NCBI RefSeq assembly: GCF_001045465.1
Contig: NZ_LFND01000001.1
Span: forward strand, 248,001 to 312,000
Source of the DNA: Chryseobacterium angstadtii
Lineage (GTDB): Bacteria > Bacteroidota > Bacteroidia > Flavobacteriales > Weeksellaceae
Reading direction: 5' to 3'
Length of the DNA: 64,000 nucleotides
Shown here: positions 31,720-39,613 of the stretch, in pieces
Position numbering within the stretch: position 1 is the stretch's first letter
How the letters are laid out: every line of letters begins with the position of its first letter
The notes under the pieces: model-generated
What the model was told of the DNA's origin: nothing
What the model saw: only the letters and a program-made list of their open reading frames with translations
Database searches by the model: none
Translations under genes and position numbers: made by a program

Positions 31720-32946
31720 TTAATTGAGGTGCAGGTCATAGGCTCCTGCCACTTCAGTAGAAACCTCTCCCAGCCATCCGGCTTCCTGATTGACTCCGGT
31801 ATACACTTTTATAAAGTCGATGCCGGGAAGCTTTACATAATTCCCATTTTTATCTACTGCCCAGGAAATATCTATATTGGAAGCTTCATCTGTATTGGGA
31901 GCATTATCTGCATACCCATAATCGTAAGAAGTTCCCACCCAATAAGTCCCCGTTCCGCTCTGATCGTAAAAATTATCCTTCAGTTTGGTCCCCGTCAGGC
32001 TGTAAGAGCTGCCGGATAACCATAAAGGATAATAACTTTGTGCATGGAAGGTGTTTTTAGTTTTAAATCCAGAATTCCCAAAATTGTCCTGCCATTTGAT
32101 GTACTCCACATCAGTCTGCCAAAGCTCACTTCCGGGAACGGGGGGCTTATTTTCATTGGGCTTGAAGTAAGTTATACTATAGTTTTTAGTAGTTGTATTT
32201 TTAAAATATTCGCTGCCGGCAATTTCATACCATTCATCTTCATCAGGTTTTCCGTTTTTATTTTTATCATAGCCTACCATAATAATTCCCGGTTCACATG
32301 ATCCGGATCTTGTAGCAGTCGCATTGTTTCCCCAGAATGCATTCCCCAAAATTTTGAAATCTCTTCCTTCAAGGTTGGGAATCGTATGATCGAAACCGAA
32401 AGAAACATAACCTCCGAAACCTCCAAGCGTAATCATGGTGGCATTTCCTCCTACCAGTGACTGTTTTGCTTTTTTAATCATATCCGCCTCCATATTTCCG
32501 TTCATATATTCCGGAACCTCATTGATAAACTGACCCACAGCAGGACGGAATTCAAAAACGTCTGCAATATATTTGCTGTAAGGTGATGCTTCTTTATTGA
32601 CGGTAATCGATGATTTGTACGTTTTTACGACACCCTTTATTTCCACTTTTAGTGTTAAAGGATAAGTTTTTGCAAAAGCACTTACAAAATCCAGCTGTTT
32701 ATGATCAGAAATAACGGAATCATTGATACTCCAGGTTAGCTTCCCTTCAATTTTTGGATCTATATTTAAAAACTTCAGTCGGTCTACCGTGTAGGATTCT
32801 TTAAGAACTTCCGTCGGAAAAGTAACTTCCTCCACCACTTCCTCACTATCGCTTTTACATCCTGCTATTCCCAGCAGTACCGAAGAGAGAAAGGCCGTTT
32901 TTAAAATCTGTATCGTTTTTCTTTCCATGTTTAGATCTGATTTCAT
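31720..32946 (-). CDS. Surface lipoprotein of the B12 uptake operon
   Basis: A 408-residue lipoprotein: signal with lipobox LGIAGC, then a short PKD/Ig-like region (~40-125) and a ~270-residue domain with TLGGFGGYVSFGFDHTIPN, DFKILGNAFWGN, EPGIIMVGYDKNKNGKPDED and YEIAGSEYF. Proteins of this type (annotated as cell surface or PKD-like) accompany btuB/btuG in Bacteroidota. Its start overlaps the stop of the propeller gene by one base (TAATG); an alternative ATG is at 32928. Role in B12 binding is inferred from context. Confidence 0.8.
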   Translation of the reverse strand: MKSDLNMERKTIQILKTAFLSSVLLGIAGCKSDSEEVVEEVTFPTEVLKESYTVDRLKFLNIDPKIEGKLTWSINDSVISDHKQLDFVSAFAKTYPLTLKVEIKGVVKTYKSSITVNKEASPYSKYIADVFEFRPAVGQFINEVPEYMNGNMEADMIKKAKQSLVGGNATMITLGGFGGYVSFGFDHTIPNLEGRDFKILGNAFWGNNATATRSGSCEPGIIMVGYDKNKNGKPDEDEWYEIAGSEYFKNTTTKNYSITYFKPNENKPPVPGSELWQTDVEYIKWQDNFGNSGFKTKNTFHAQSYYPLWLSGSSYSLTGTKLKDNFYDQSGTGTYWVGTSYDYGYADNAPNTDEASNIDISWAVDKNGNYVKLPGIDFIKVYTGVNQEAGWLGEVSTEVAGAYDLHLN

Positions 32947-34079
32947 TATTTATATAAAAAAGTAAAGTGAGCCGGAATGTTTCCGCCTTCGGTCTTCCAT
33001 TTGAATTTTCCGCCTTTATCGAAACAGTATATATATCCCGTGGTTACATAATTCCTTGCATCTGTGAGGTAGATGTCTTCTGTATAAGGGTTTACTGCAA
33101 TTCCGTATGGCGCTTTGATTTCATCCACATAAGCCTGATCAATAATTTTATTGGAAATGATCTGCTCTGTTTTTACATCAATAATTCCAAAAGTTTTGGT
33201 GTAGGAATGGGTATTGTAGTTAAACTCATTTCCATAATAATACAGTTTATCATTAACGATTGTCATACCGCTGACGGCTACATGAAAATCTTTTTTCACC
33301 ACTCCCGTAGCAGCATCCACCAGAAACAGGCTTGACGGAATATTATAATAATCTCCCCTCGAACTCACGTATAAATCTCCGTAGTTATCTTTTTTGATCC
33401 GATGAAGATTAATGGCCACATCTATTTTTTTCGTTTCTGTAAAACTGTTAAGATCAATTACTGAAACCGTTTTATCATAATTCGGGAACATATATCCTCC
33501 GGAATTGGCTACAAAAAGCTGATTCCCGATAATTTCTATTTCTTCCGGCTGGTATCCTACCACAACCTGTCTTTCAATCGCCAGCGAAGTAGTGTCAATT
33601 TCAACTACTTTCCCCGGCGGGGAATTCGGATTCAGATCAACAGGGCCGGCATAGCTGCTGGCATAGACTTTATTCCCTTTAAAAGACATGTAACGGCAGT
33701 TTTGCAGCTGTATAGTTTTGATCCGTTTGGCTGTTTTTGCTTCCAGAACTTCAATTTTATTGGAAACATTCACCACTACATACATTTTGCTTCCGTAGAT
33801 CATGATATGGTTTCCCACATCACCAAGCTCTTTCACCACGGATGGGTTGATCTCTGCGTAAATATTCTTGTGATAGGTTCCGGTAGCATAATCGAAGTAA
33901 TCGAGCGTACATTTATTACTGCCCATATTTCCTTCATTCAGAAGATAAAAACCTTTGATAGGCGTATCTTCTCCTGTACTCACCTCCTTTTTCTCTGAGG
34001 GAACCACATAATCATCTGTCCGGCACGAGAACAAAAAGAAAAGGGTAAAGGCCAGCAGGCAAAAGTTTAGTTTTTTCAT
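32946..34079 (-). CDS. btuG: BtuG-like beta-propeller surface lipoprotein
   Basis: A 377-residue lipoprotein (MKKLNFCLLAFTLFFLFSC) with a YncE/DUF5074-type seven-bladed propeller: KGFYLLNEGNMGSNKCTLD, VVVNVSNKIEVLEAKTAKRI, KVVEIDTTSLAIERQVVVG, LFVANSGGYMFPNYDKTVSV and APYGIAVNPYTEDIYLTDAR. In Bacteroides, BtuG sits on BtuB and binds cobalamin extremely tightly at the cell surface. Here it lies directly after the receptor with a 4-base overlap (ATGA) under a cobalamin riboswitch, which supports the same role. The symbol is assigned by architecture and context. Confidence 0.82.
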   Translation of the reverse strand: MKKLNFCLLAFTLFFLFSCRTDDYVVPSEKKEVSTGEDTPIKGFYLLNEGNMGSNKCTLDYFDYATGTYHKNIYAEINPSVVKELGDVGNHIMIYGSKMYVVVNVSNKIEVLEAKTAKRIKTIQLQNCRYMSFKGNKVYASSYAGPVDLNPNSPPGKVVEIDTTSLAIERQVVVGYQPEEIEIIGNQLFVANSGGYMFPNYDKTVSVIDLNSFTETKKIDVAINLHRIKKDNYGDLYVSSRGDYYNIPSSLFLVDAATGVVKKDFHVAVSGMTIVNDKLYYYGNEFNYNTHSYTKTFGIIDVKTEQIISNKIIDQAYVDEIKAPYGIAVNPYTEDIYLTDARNYVTTGYIYCFDKGGKFKWKTEGGNIPAHFTFLYK

Positions 34080-36106
34080 AATGTAAAGCTTACAATAAGT
34101 TTAAAATTTCTTCCGGGCATCGGATAATTTCTTACCACGTCATAATATTGATCAAGGACGTTATTGACCTCAAAACCGGCTTTGATCTGATGGGAATGCC
34201 AGTTGAATTTTTTCTGAACGGACAGATCATGGGTATACCACGGCTGAAGATAATTTGCCCGGATATTATTCAGCTGTGCGTCATACCGCTCTCCGGTGTA
34301 CATAAAACTGTAATTGAAACTCCAGTCTCTGTAATCTGCCATCATGGTAAAAGTGACAGCATGCCACGGCACATAAGGAATCTGGTCTCCATAATAATCT
34401 TCCTTTTTATCGGTATAATCGCCTGCTCTCTGATAGGTATAGCTTACCAAAGGCTTCAATTTTATAGTATTAATATCGAATTCGGCCTGAACATTGACGT
34501 CTGCTCCCAGAATTCTCACATCTCCAAGATTCGTCATCATCCATCTGAAAAGATTGGTGGTAGGAACGGCTACGATTTTATCTTCCACTTCATTATAATA
34601 TCCGTCCACTTTCACATAAATTCCTTTGAAAACTTGATGGTCATAGAGTTTCTGGTAGGTAAAACCCACATCATATTGATTGGTATATTCCGGTTTCAGC
34701 ATTACATTTCCGATCATGGTGTAATACAGATCATTGAAAGTCGGCATTCTGAAAACCCTCTTGTAGAAAGCTCTTACGGTAAGATCTTTCGATTCAAAAG
34801 GTTGATAGCTGAGGAAGGCGGAAGGAGTCCATTCTGTTTTATCGGGAGATTTTGCATTCTTCCGTACCTCTTCATGCACAAAAGTTCCGAGGATGCTTCC
34901 CAAAAATTTAAAGCGTTTCCACTGATAGGTAGTCGCAAAAGCAAGGAGCGAAGTATAGCGCACAGGAAATGAAAAATCGGTGAGGCTTGCGTTCAGGTTA
35001 TTATACTGAAAATCATAGCTGGCACTCACATCCCAGTCTTTAGTGATTGAATATATATTGGAGGTAGAAAAGTAAAGTTCCCTTTGAACATAGGCATTAT
35101 CAATAGGTAAAACCGTAGTAGCTACATTCACCGTATCCAGAAACCGGGTGTAATCATACGCAAATTTGGCTTTAACCTGAGTTTCAAATTTGGGGAACAA
35201 TTTTTTCCTGAAACCGCCCTGAACAAAATAGTTTTCATCCAGCATCTGCTGGCCTTTGGGCCCGAAACTGTTATTAACAACAGCAGTCGGGATTCCGCGG
35301 TCGGAAATATAGCCGTACCCGCGCACATTCCAGCTTCCATCATTAATTACCCCGTTCACACTCGCTTCAAAACGTTTAGCACGGATATAAGAATCATATC
35401 TTCTGGCAATGGTATCATTGGCAACGGATCCGTCGGAATTTTTCTTTTCGTATTTAAACTTATACAATCCTCTGCTTTGAACAAATTCTGAACTGAAACT
35501 TGCCGAAACTCGACCTGAAAGCTTCTGTTCCACACGAAAAGAGGGATTAAATAAGCTGATGGAGCCTAATTTCAGTTTAAGAGCCAGATTGGTTTTCCGG
35601 TCTCCTTTAAAAACAGGGGTTTTAGGTTGCAGATAAATAGATCCTGAAGAACCAAAATCCCTCGCAGGCTGAAAAATTTCACTCTTCTGGCCGTTGTACA
35701 ACGAGATGGATTCCACATCATCCAATGAGAATTTCCCTAAATCTACAATGCCGTTCTGAACATTTCCCAGCTGAATTCCATCATAGAAAACGCCTACATG
35801 CTGGCTTCCCATACTCCGGATATTGACCGTCTTCAGTCCGCCCATACCGCCGTAATCTTTGATTTGCACTCCTGAAAAATAACGCAAAGCATCCGCCACC
35901 GACTGACTGTTCAGTCTTTCCAGCTGTTCTCCCGAAAGTACCTGTGCCGGAAGGATTTCTTTAAAATCTTTTTTGTAAATATGAATCGGAAGAATAGTTT
36001 TCTCCCGGAGAGTATCTGTAGATTGTGAAAATATAAATGGAGAGACTACCACACAGAATGTGATAATTCCTTTTTTAAATTGCGAAGCCGTAAATTTTCT
36101 GACCAT
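34076..36106 (-). CDS. btuB: TonB-dependent vitamin B12 receptor, BtuB-like
   Basis: A 676-residue outer membrane receptor. Signal peptide (FCVVVSPFIFSQ), plug domain (~45-155) with ILPAQVLSGEQLERLNSQSV, LRYFSGVQIKDYGGMGGLKT and NIRSMGSQHVGVFYDGIQLG, then a 22-strand-type barrel rich in aromatic residues ending NFKLIVSFTL. The cobalamin riboswitch 120 bases upstream identifies the substrate. The ATG at 36106 is chosen because it gives a proper signal peptide; it lies inside the 3' arm of an 8-bp hairpin, a likely control point. No BtuF/BtuCD genes are in the window. Confidence 0.9.
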   Translation of the reverse strand: MVRKFTASQFKKGIITFCVVVSPFIFSQSTDTLREKTILPIHIYKKDFKEILPAQVLSGEQLERLNSQSVADALRYFSGVQIKDYGGMGGLKTVNIRSMGSQHVGVFYDGIQLGNVQNGIVDLGKFSLDDVESISLYNGQKSEIFQPARDFGSSGSIYLQPKTPVFKGDRKTNLALKLKLGSISLFNPSFRVEQKLSGRVSASFSSEFVQSRGLYKFKYEKKNSDGSVANDTIARRYDSYIRAKRFEASVNGVINDGSWNVRGYGYISDRGIPTAVVNNSFGPKGQQMLDENYFVQGGFRKKLFPKFETQVKAKFAYDYTRFLDTVNVATTVLPIDNAYVQRELYFSTSNIYSITKDWDVSASYDFQYNNLNASLTDFSFPVRYTSLLAFATTYQWKRFKFLGSILGTFVHEEVRKNAKSPDKTEWTPSAFLSYQPFESKDLTVRAFYKRVFRMPTFNDLYYTMIGNVMLKPEYTNQYDVGFTYQKLYDHQVFKGIYVKVDGYYNEVEDKIVAVPTTNLFRWMMTNLGDVRILGADVNVQAEFDINTIKLKPLVSYTYQRAGDYTDKKEDYYGDQIPYVPWHAVTFTMMADYRDWSFNYSFMYTGERYDAQLNNIRANYLQPWYTHDLSVQKKFNWHSHQIKAGFEVNNVLDQYYDVVRNYPMPGRNFKLIVSFTL

Positions 36107-36138
36107 TAGCTCATCTAGAATAATGCTGATGCTAATGG
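36103..36138 (-). promoter_or_regulatory. Hairpin that sequesters the btuB start codon
   Basis: On the minus strand CCATTAGC (36138-36131) can pair with GCTAATGG (36110-36103) across a 20-base loop; the ATG of btuB is within the second arm. Such a stem downstream of a riboswitch would block initiation. Switching between this stem and the aptamer is inference. Confidence 0.55.
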
Positions 36139-36227
36139 ATATAAGATAGCAACGATAAAGCACAGCTGTCACTGCACAGAATCATTGTTGTCCTAAGCTT
36201 TATTCCACGAAAGCATCAAACGTTCAT

Positions 36228-36390
36228 CCTCCGGCAGGTCTTCTGACTTACTCCGTTTTTGAAATCCTTCCCATAAAAAAAACAGTGGATATATTCTTCA
36301 AAAACTTTGGTATGGAGCTTACAGCAGCGGGTCTGCTCCGGATTTTCACCGGATTCCCTTTTAAGTGCTTTTTACAGCGCACCAGATTGC
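36228..36390 (-). ncRNA. Cobalamin riboswitch
   Basis: Minus-strand RNA with the class signatures in order: TCTGGTGCG near the 5' end, the core GGGAATCCGGTGAAAATCCG followed by GAGCAGACCCGCTGCTGTAA (36314-36358), CCACTG, GGGAAGG, and the B12 box AGTCAGAAGACCTGCC (36233-36248). A run of eight T residues sits between CCACTG and GGGAAGG, inside the aptamer. It precedes btuB, so it should lower receptor expression when adenosyl- or related cobalamin is plentiful. No terminator follows the aptamer, so control is probably translational. Confidence 0.93.
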
Positions 36391-36392
36391 GG

Positions 36393-36421
36393 CAAAGATA
36401 GAAAATAATTAATATATACAA
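36393..36421 (-). promoter_or_regulatory. Promoter of the B12 riboswitch/btuB operon
   Basis: Minus strand TTG (36419-36421), 18-base spacer, TATCTTTG (36393-36400); the riboswitch begins within a few bases of the expected start point. Confidence 0.78.
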
Positions 36422-36522
36422 TACGGGACATAATAAATTAATTCCCAGCGCTATAAAAACGTCTTCCAATTTGTTTTATGATGATTAAAAAACATGAGAC
36501 TTCGTTTTTTAATGAAAATAGT

Positions 36523-36562
36523 AAACCCGATGGCTGAAGTTCTCGAAGCCACCGGGTTTTTT
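36523..36562. repeat. REP-like hairpin, copy 1
   Basis: AAACCCGATGGCT / AGCCACCGGGTTT (one mismatch) around the 11-base loop GAAGTTCTCGA; a T run follows on the plus strand, though no plus-strand gene precedes it. Confidence 0.7.
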
Positions 36563-36579
36563 AAGCTTTAAACGGTATC

Positions 36580-36612
36580 AATAGGTGGCTTCGGGAGCCT
36601 TAGCCACCTATT
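36580..36612. repeat. REP-like hairpin, copy 2 (inverted)
   Basis: AATAGGTGGCT / AGCCACCTATT, perfect 11-bp stem, 11-base loop TCGGGAGCCTT, which is the reverse-complement form of the loops of copies 1 and 3. Confidence 0.7.
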
Positions 36613-36698
36613 GTAATGCTGCAAATAATCAATGTATGAACAAAAATTAACAACAAACATGATACATTTGGTTACCTATAATGCCTAATACCCACATT

Positions 36699-36725
36699 GG
36701 GCGGCTGAGGCACTCGAAGCCACCC
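36699..36725. repeat. REP-like hairpin, copy 3
   Basis: GGGCGGCT / AGCCACCC (one mismatch) around the 11-base loop GAGGCACTCGA. It abuts the 3' end of the outer membrane protein gene and may end its transcript. Confidence 0.65.
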
Positions 36726-36732
36726 TTCATCA

Positions 36733-37674
36733 TCAAATTCCAAAATTGATAAAAACACTGAATCTGGATTTCGCTTCAATGTCTCCTCCCGCCAGATTAG
36801 AATAGGTCGGAAGCATAACTTCTCCACCCAAACTGAATTTTTTATAGGAAGCCTCAAAGCCCAGTTTTCCATACAAAGCACTTCCTGCTGTTCTCAGCAT
36901 TACCTCATCAAACTGTTTGTTGGTATCATATACTTCACCCTGAAGTCCCATCTTGACAGAAACAATGGTCTTTTCTGTCCCGGTAATCTGATAAAAACCT
37001 GTAGCGGCATAATTCCACTGGTTACCGAAACGATAATGTTTCCTGTTCTCCGTTTTCACCGTATAATCCGTATTGATGAGCAATGCCAGTTTATTTTTTT
37101 GAAATTTGTAGTTCAGAGCAGCCTGATAGTCCCAGCTTCCTGTTCCCAGCTGAAAACTGGGATTAACACCGGAAATTCCTTTTTCATCAAATTTACCCAA
37201 AGGAACTTTCACGCCCAATCCTCCATTAAGCTGATGAATGTTATCTTTAGAATTAATGATCCTGTAGATTCCCATTAAGTTCAGATCTCCTATTCCATTG
37301 ATGTTGATATCTCCCTGTATGGTTCTCTTTTCATGAAAATGAAACGGAAGACTGGCATATACACTCAATTTTTCAGTCAAAGGAATTTTTCCCCAAACCT
37401 GCAGCGTATTGAAATACTGATCCTGCGTAAGATCTTTTACAAACAGATTCTCTTTGGCTTTATAATGTTGGGCAAAATATTTAATCCCAATGAATTGTGG
37501 ATTCAATAAAGATTCAAAACCTGAGGAACCGTTTCCCGCCGCACAGCCGCATGCATCACAATCGTCAAGCATCTCCCTGCTGACAGATTCTGGAATATCA
37601 ATACTGTCATTAATGGTTTTCGCCTGCCCAACCGATGATACAATCAGGCAGAGTATAAAAATTAGTTTATTCAT
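36733..37674 (-). CDS. Outer membrane barrel-like protein with N-terminal cysteine cluster, MbnP/MbnH-linked
   Basis: A 313-residue exported protein. Signal MNKLIFILCLIVSSVGQAK; soon after, the motif DDCDACGCAAGNGSSG places three cysteines in six residues; the rest is an alternating, aromatic-rich beta pattern ending in FSVFINFGI, as in outer membrane barrels of the transporter/DUF3570-like type. It is the third gene of an operon with MbnP- and MbnH-like genes (13-base gap), so a role in copper passage or heme/copper handling is plausible. The CDACGC motif could bind copper; this is inference. An ATG at 37698 would overlap the upstream gene. Confidence 0.75.
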   Translation of the reverse strand: MNKLIFILCLIVSSVGQAKTINDSIDIPESVSREMLDDCDACGCAAGNGSSGFESLLNPQFIGIKYFAQHYKAKENLFVKDLTQDQYFNTLQVWGKIPLTEKLSVYASLPFHFHEKRTIQGDININGIGDLNLMGIYRIINSKDNIHQLNGGLGVKVPLGKFDEKGISGVNPSFQLGTGSWDYQAALNYKFQKNKLALLINTDYTVKTENRKHYRFGNQWNYAATGFYQITGTEKTIVSVKMGLQGEVYDTNKQFDEVMLRTAGSALYGKLGFEASYKKFSLGGEVMLPTYSNLAGGDIEAKSRFSVFINFGI

Positions 37675-37687
37675 GTTGATAGCAGAA

Positions 37688-38743
37688 TTATTCTGCAAAT
37701 TTTGGATTAGAAATAAAGTTTTTATCAGACAGCGTTTTCAGAAAGGCAAGAATAAACTGCTTATCCTGTGTATTCATGGCAATTCCGATATGCCCATTCT
37801 GTTTCATCTGAGGATCGAGATTGGGATTATCTTCTACATTATCCGAATAGAAATTAAGAACCGCCTCCAGGGTATAAAATCTACCGTCATGCATGTACGG
37901 CGCGGTATATTCTATATTTCGAAGGCTGGGCACACGAAATTTCATCCAGTCCTTCTGCTCAAGGGTCACACGGTAACGCCCGGCATCTTTGAACTGGGTA
38001 TTGTAATACATCCCCGTATTTCTGAAACTCTCATCCGTAAACAGTTCTCCGCTGTGGCAGGAGGCGCATTTCTGATTAAAAAGAGTCATTCCCTGGGATT
38101 CCTCAGCTGTAAAAATTTCTTTTCCCTGCTTGAATCTGTCATACTTAGAATCTGCGGAGATCATACTTGCCATAAACTGTGAAAGGGCTTTCAATATTCT
38201 TTCTCCGGTCATATTCTCATCACCGTAAGCAGCCATGAATAATTTTTTATACTTCTGATCGTTCTTTAGCTTAGCAATCACTTCAGGAATAGAACTATCC
38301 ATTTCATTAACATCGGTGATAGGGCTAATGGGCTGCTCGTTCAGATTGTGAATCACTCCGTCCCACATATACCGCTTCAGGAAAGCCATATTCTGAATAG
38401 GCGGTGCATTGCGGATTCCGATCCGGTCATCAACGCCGTGGCTTACATTATGCCCGTGATGGGTAAAAGCATTTTCCTGAATATGACAGAAACCGCATGA
38501 TATGGTATTATTTCGGGAAAGCCTTCCTTCATAAAATAATTTTCTGCCCAGCTCCACTCCATTTTTCGTAACCGGATTTGCTGATGCATCAAAAGTCATC
38601 TCAGGAAAATAAGACGGAAACTGCAGACTGTAGGCTTCATCTTTTTCCAGTGGCTGCATGACTTCATCTGCACAGGATATACAGCTCAAAAAAGTAATGA
38701 CAATCAGTATCGTTTTCAATAAAATCCTAATCATTATGAACAT
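37688..38743 (-). CDS. Di-heme cytochrome c peroxidase-like protein (MbnH-like)
   Basis: A 351-residue exported protein of the bacterial CcpA/MauG family with two heme sites: CGFCH (C83, C86, H87) and CASCH (C226, C229, H230). A signal with a lipobox-like SCISC suggests membrane attachment. Motifs LGRKLFYEGRLSRNNTISC, RNAPPIQNMAFLKRYMWDG and RVPSLRNIEYTAPYMHDGRF are typical. Directly after an MbnP gene, it matches the MbnH arrangement, in which the di-heme enzyme oxidises a tryptophan of MbnP to kynurenine to build a copper site. Plain peroxidase activity is the alternative. Confidence 0.88.
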   Translation of the reverse strand: MFIMIRILLKTILIVITFLSCISCADEVMQPLEKDEAYSLQFPSYFPEMTFDASANPVTKNGVELGRKLFYEGRLSRNNTISCGFCHIQENAFTHHGHNVSHGVDDRIGIRNAPPIQNMAFLKRYMWDGVIHNLNEQPISPITDVNEMDSSIPEVIAKLKNDQKYKKLFMAAYGDENMTGERILKALSQFMASMISADSKYDRFKQGKEIFTAEESQGMTLFNQKCASCHSGELFTDESFRNTGMYYNTQFKDAGRYRVTLEQKDWMKFRVPSLRNIEYTAPYMHDGRFYTLEAVLNFYSDNVEDNPNLDPQMKQNGHIGIAMNTQDKQFILAFLKTLSDKNFISNPKFAE

Positions 38744-39554
38744 GATCTACTTTAAACATGGCTGTAAGATTATCCGTAACGTCTACAAGGTGCTGTCCTG
38801 AGCCCATCATCATACTATTTCCTGTATTAAGAGAAAGCGTCTTGCTTCCACTCAGAAATTGATTAAGATCGGCAAGGATATGAACAGAAGGTCTTACCTG
38901 TGAGGTTACTCTTGCAGTAATGGGTAAATTCAACGTAATTTCCCGGTAAAGATCAGGTGTATTATTAGCGGTTGTATTTCCCATATTTCCGGTATGGTTC
39001 ATAAATTCGGTATCTGCCGTACCGGCTCCGTACTTTCCTTCCAGCTTTACGAAAACATAGCCTGCCGCCCAGGACCAGGTCATTCCTTTCTGTTTCGCTT
39101 TCGTCCAGAATTCTGCCTGTCCGTCCTGCCCCAACAGATATGCCTTCTGGCTGATTCCAAGTCCGAATTTTATTTTTTTGTAATTGTTTTTCGGAATGCC
39201 ATTCAGGTCAAGATAAACAACTCCTGCCACTGCATCTGCCTGATCTACGATAAAAGCTCCTTTATCCGGATTATTTTCATTGTATTTAAATTCATTTCCG
39301 GCCTCATCAATCAGAGTAATATTGCTGATGATGTATTTAAGGGTTGAAAAGTTATGTTTCTGTCCTGCAGCAGACGTCTGAACGGTTTGATTTAATACAA
39401 TATTCCCGAGATTATTAAATCCGTTTTCAAATTTTATCTGAATGTTCCCCGACTCTTCACTCTGCGGATCATCGTCATCGCTGTTACGACATGATGATAA
39501 AGTGAACAGATTAAACGCAATACATAATAATGATAAAAATTTATAAATTTTCAT
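38727..39554 (-). CDS. MbnP family copper-binding lipoprotein
   Basis: A 275-residue lipoprotein (lipobox TLSSC, C22) with an acidic linker (NSDDDDPQSEESG) and a beta-sandwich domain. Family features: LKYIISNITLIDEAGNEF, YLDLNGIPKNNYKKIKFGLG, and the tryptophan-rich MTWSWAAGYVFVKLEGKYG. The C-terminus is Met/His-rich (NSMMMGSGQHLVDVTDN, KVDHVHND), as expected for a copper site. MbnP proteins bind Cu(I) only after kynurenine formation by MbnH, whose homologue overlaps this gene by 17 bases. No methanobactin biosynthesis genes are present, so the pair serves another copper function. Confidence 0.87.
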   Translation of the reverse strand: MKIYKFLSLLCIAFNLFTLSSCRNSDDDDPQSEESGNIQIKFENGFNNLGNIVLNQTVQTSAAGQKHNFSTLKYIISNITLIDEAGNEFKYNENNPDKGAFIVDQADAVAGVVYLDLNGIPKNNYKKIKFGLGISQKAYLLGQDGQAEFWTKAKQKGMTWSWAAGYVFVKLEGKYGAGTADTEFMNHTGNMGNTTANNTPDLYREITLNLPITARVTSQVRPSVHILADLNQFLSGSKTLSLNTGNSMMMGSGQHLVDVTDNLTAMFKVDHVHND

Positions 39555-39593
39555 TTTGATTTTTTAAGTTGAATTTTTGAAATAGAAATGTTG

Positions 39594-39613
39594 ATGAATG
39601 AGTAAACATTCAT
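39594..39613 (-). promoter_or_regulatory. Inverted repeat upstream of the MbnP operon
   Basis: ATGAATG and CATTCAT (7 bp, perfect) with a 6-base spacer, 40 bases before the MbnP ATG. Operator-like; no regulator is assigned and no consensus -7 box is evident. Confidence 0.4.

Larger units (their letters stand above)
36422..36732. other. Intergenic region with three REP-like hairpins
   Basis: Between the B12 promoter and the outer membrane protein gene. It carries three related imperfect palindromes at 36523, 36580 and 36699 (listed separately) and nothing gene-like. Confidence 0.7.

Noticed and set aside
34148..34972. Long plus-strand frame antisense to btuB
   Set aside because: It lies wholly within the receptor gene, encodes no recognisable domain and has no promoter or start context.
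36269..36282. T run inside the B12 aptamer as an intrinsic terminator
   Set aside because: It lies between the CCACTG and GGGAAGG aptamer motifs and is not preceded by a GC-rich stem, so it is more likely a loop of the aptamer.
37688..38743. MauG of methylamine dehydrogenase maturation
   Set aside because: The di-heme fold is the same, but no methylamine dehydrogenase genes are nearby and the partner gene is of the MbnP type.
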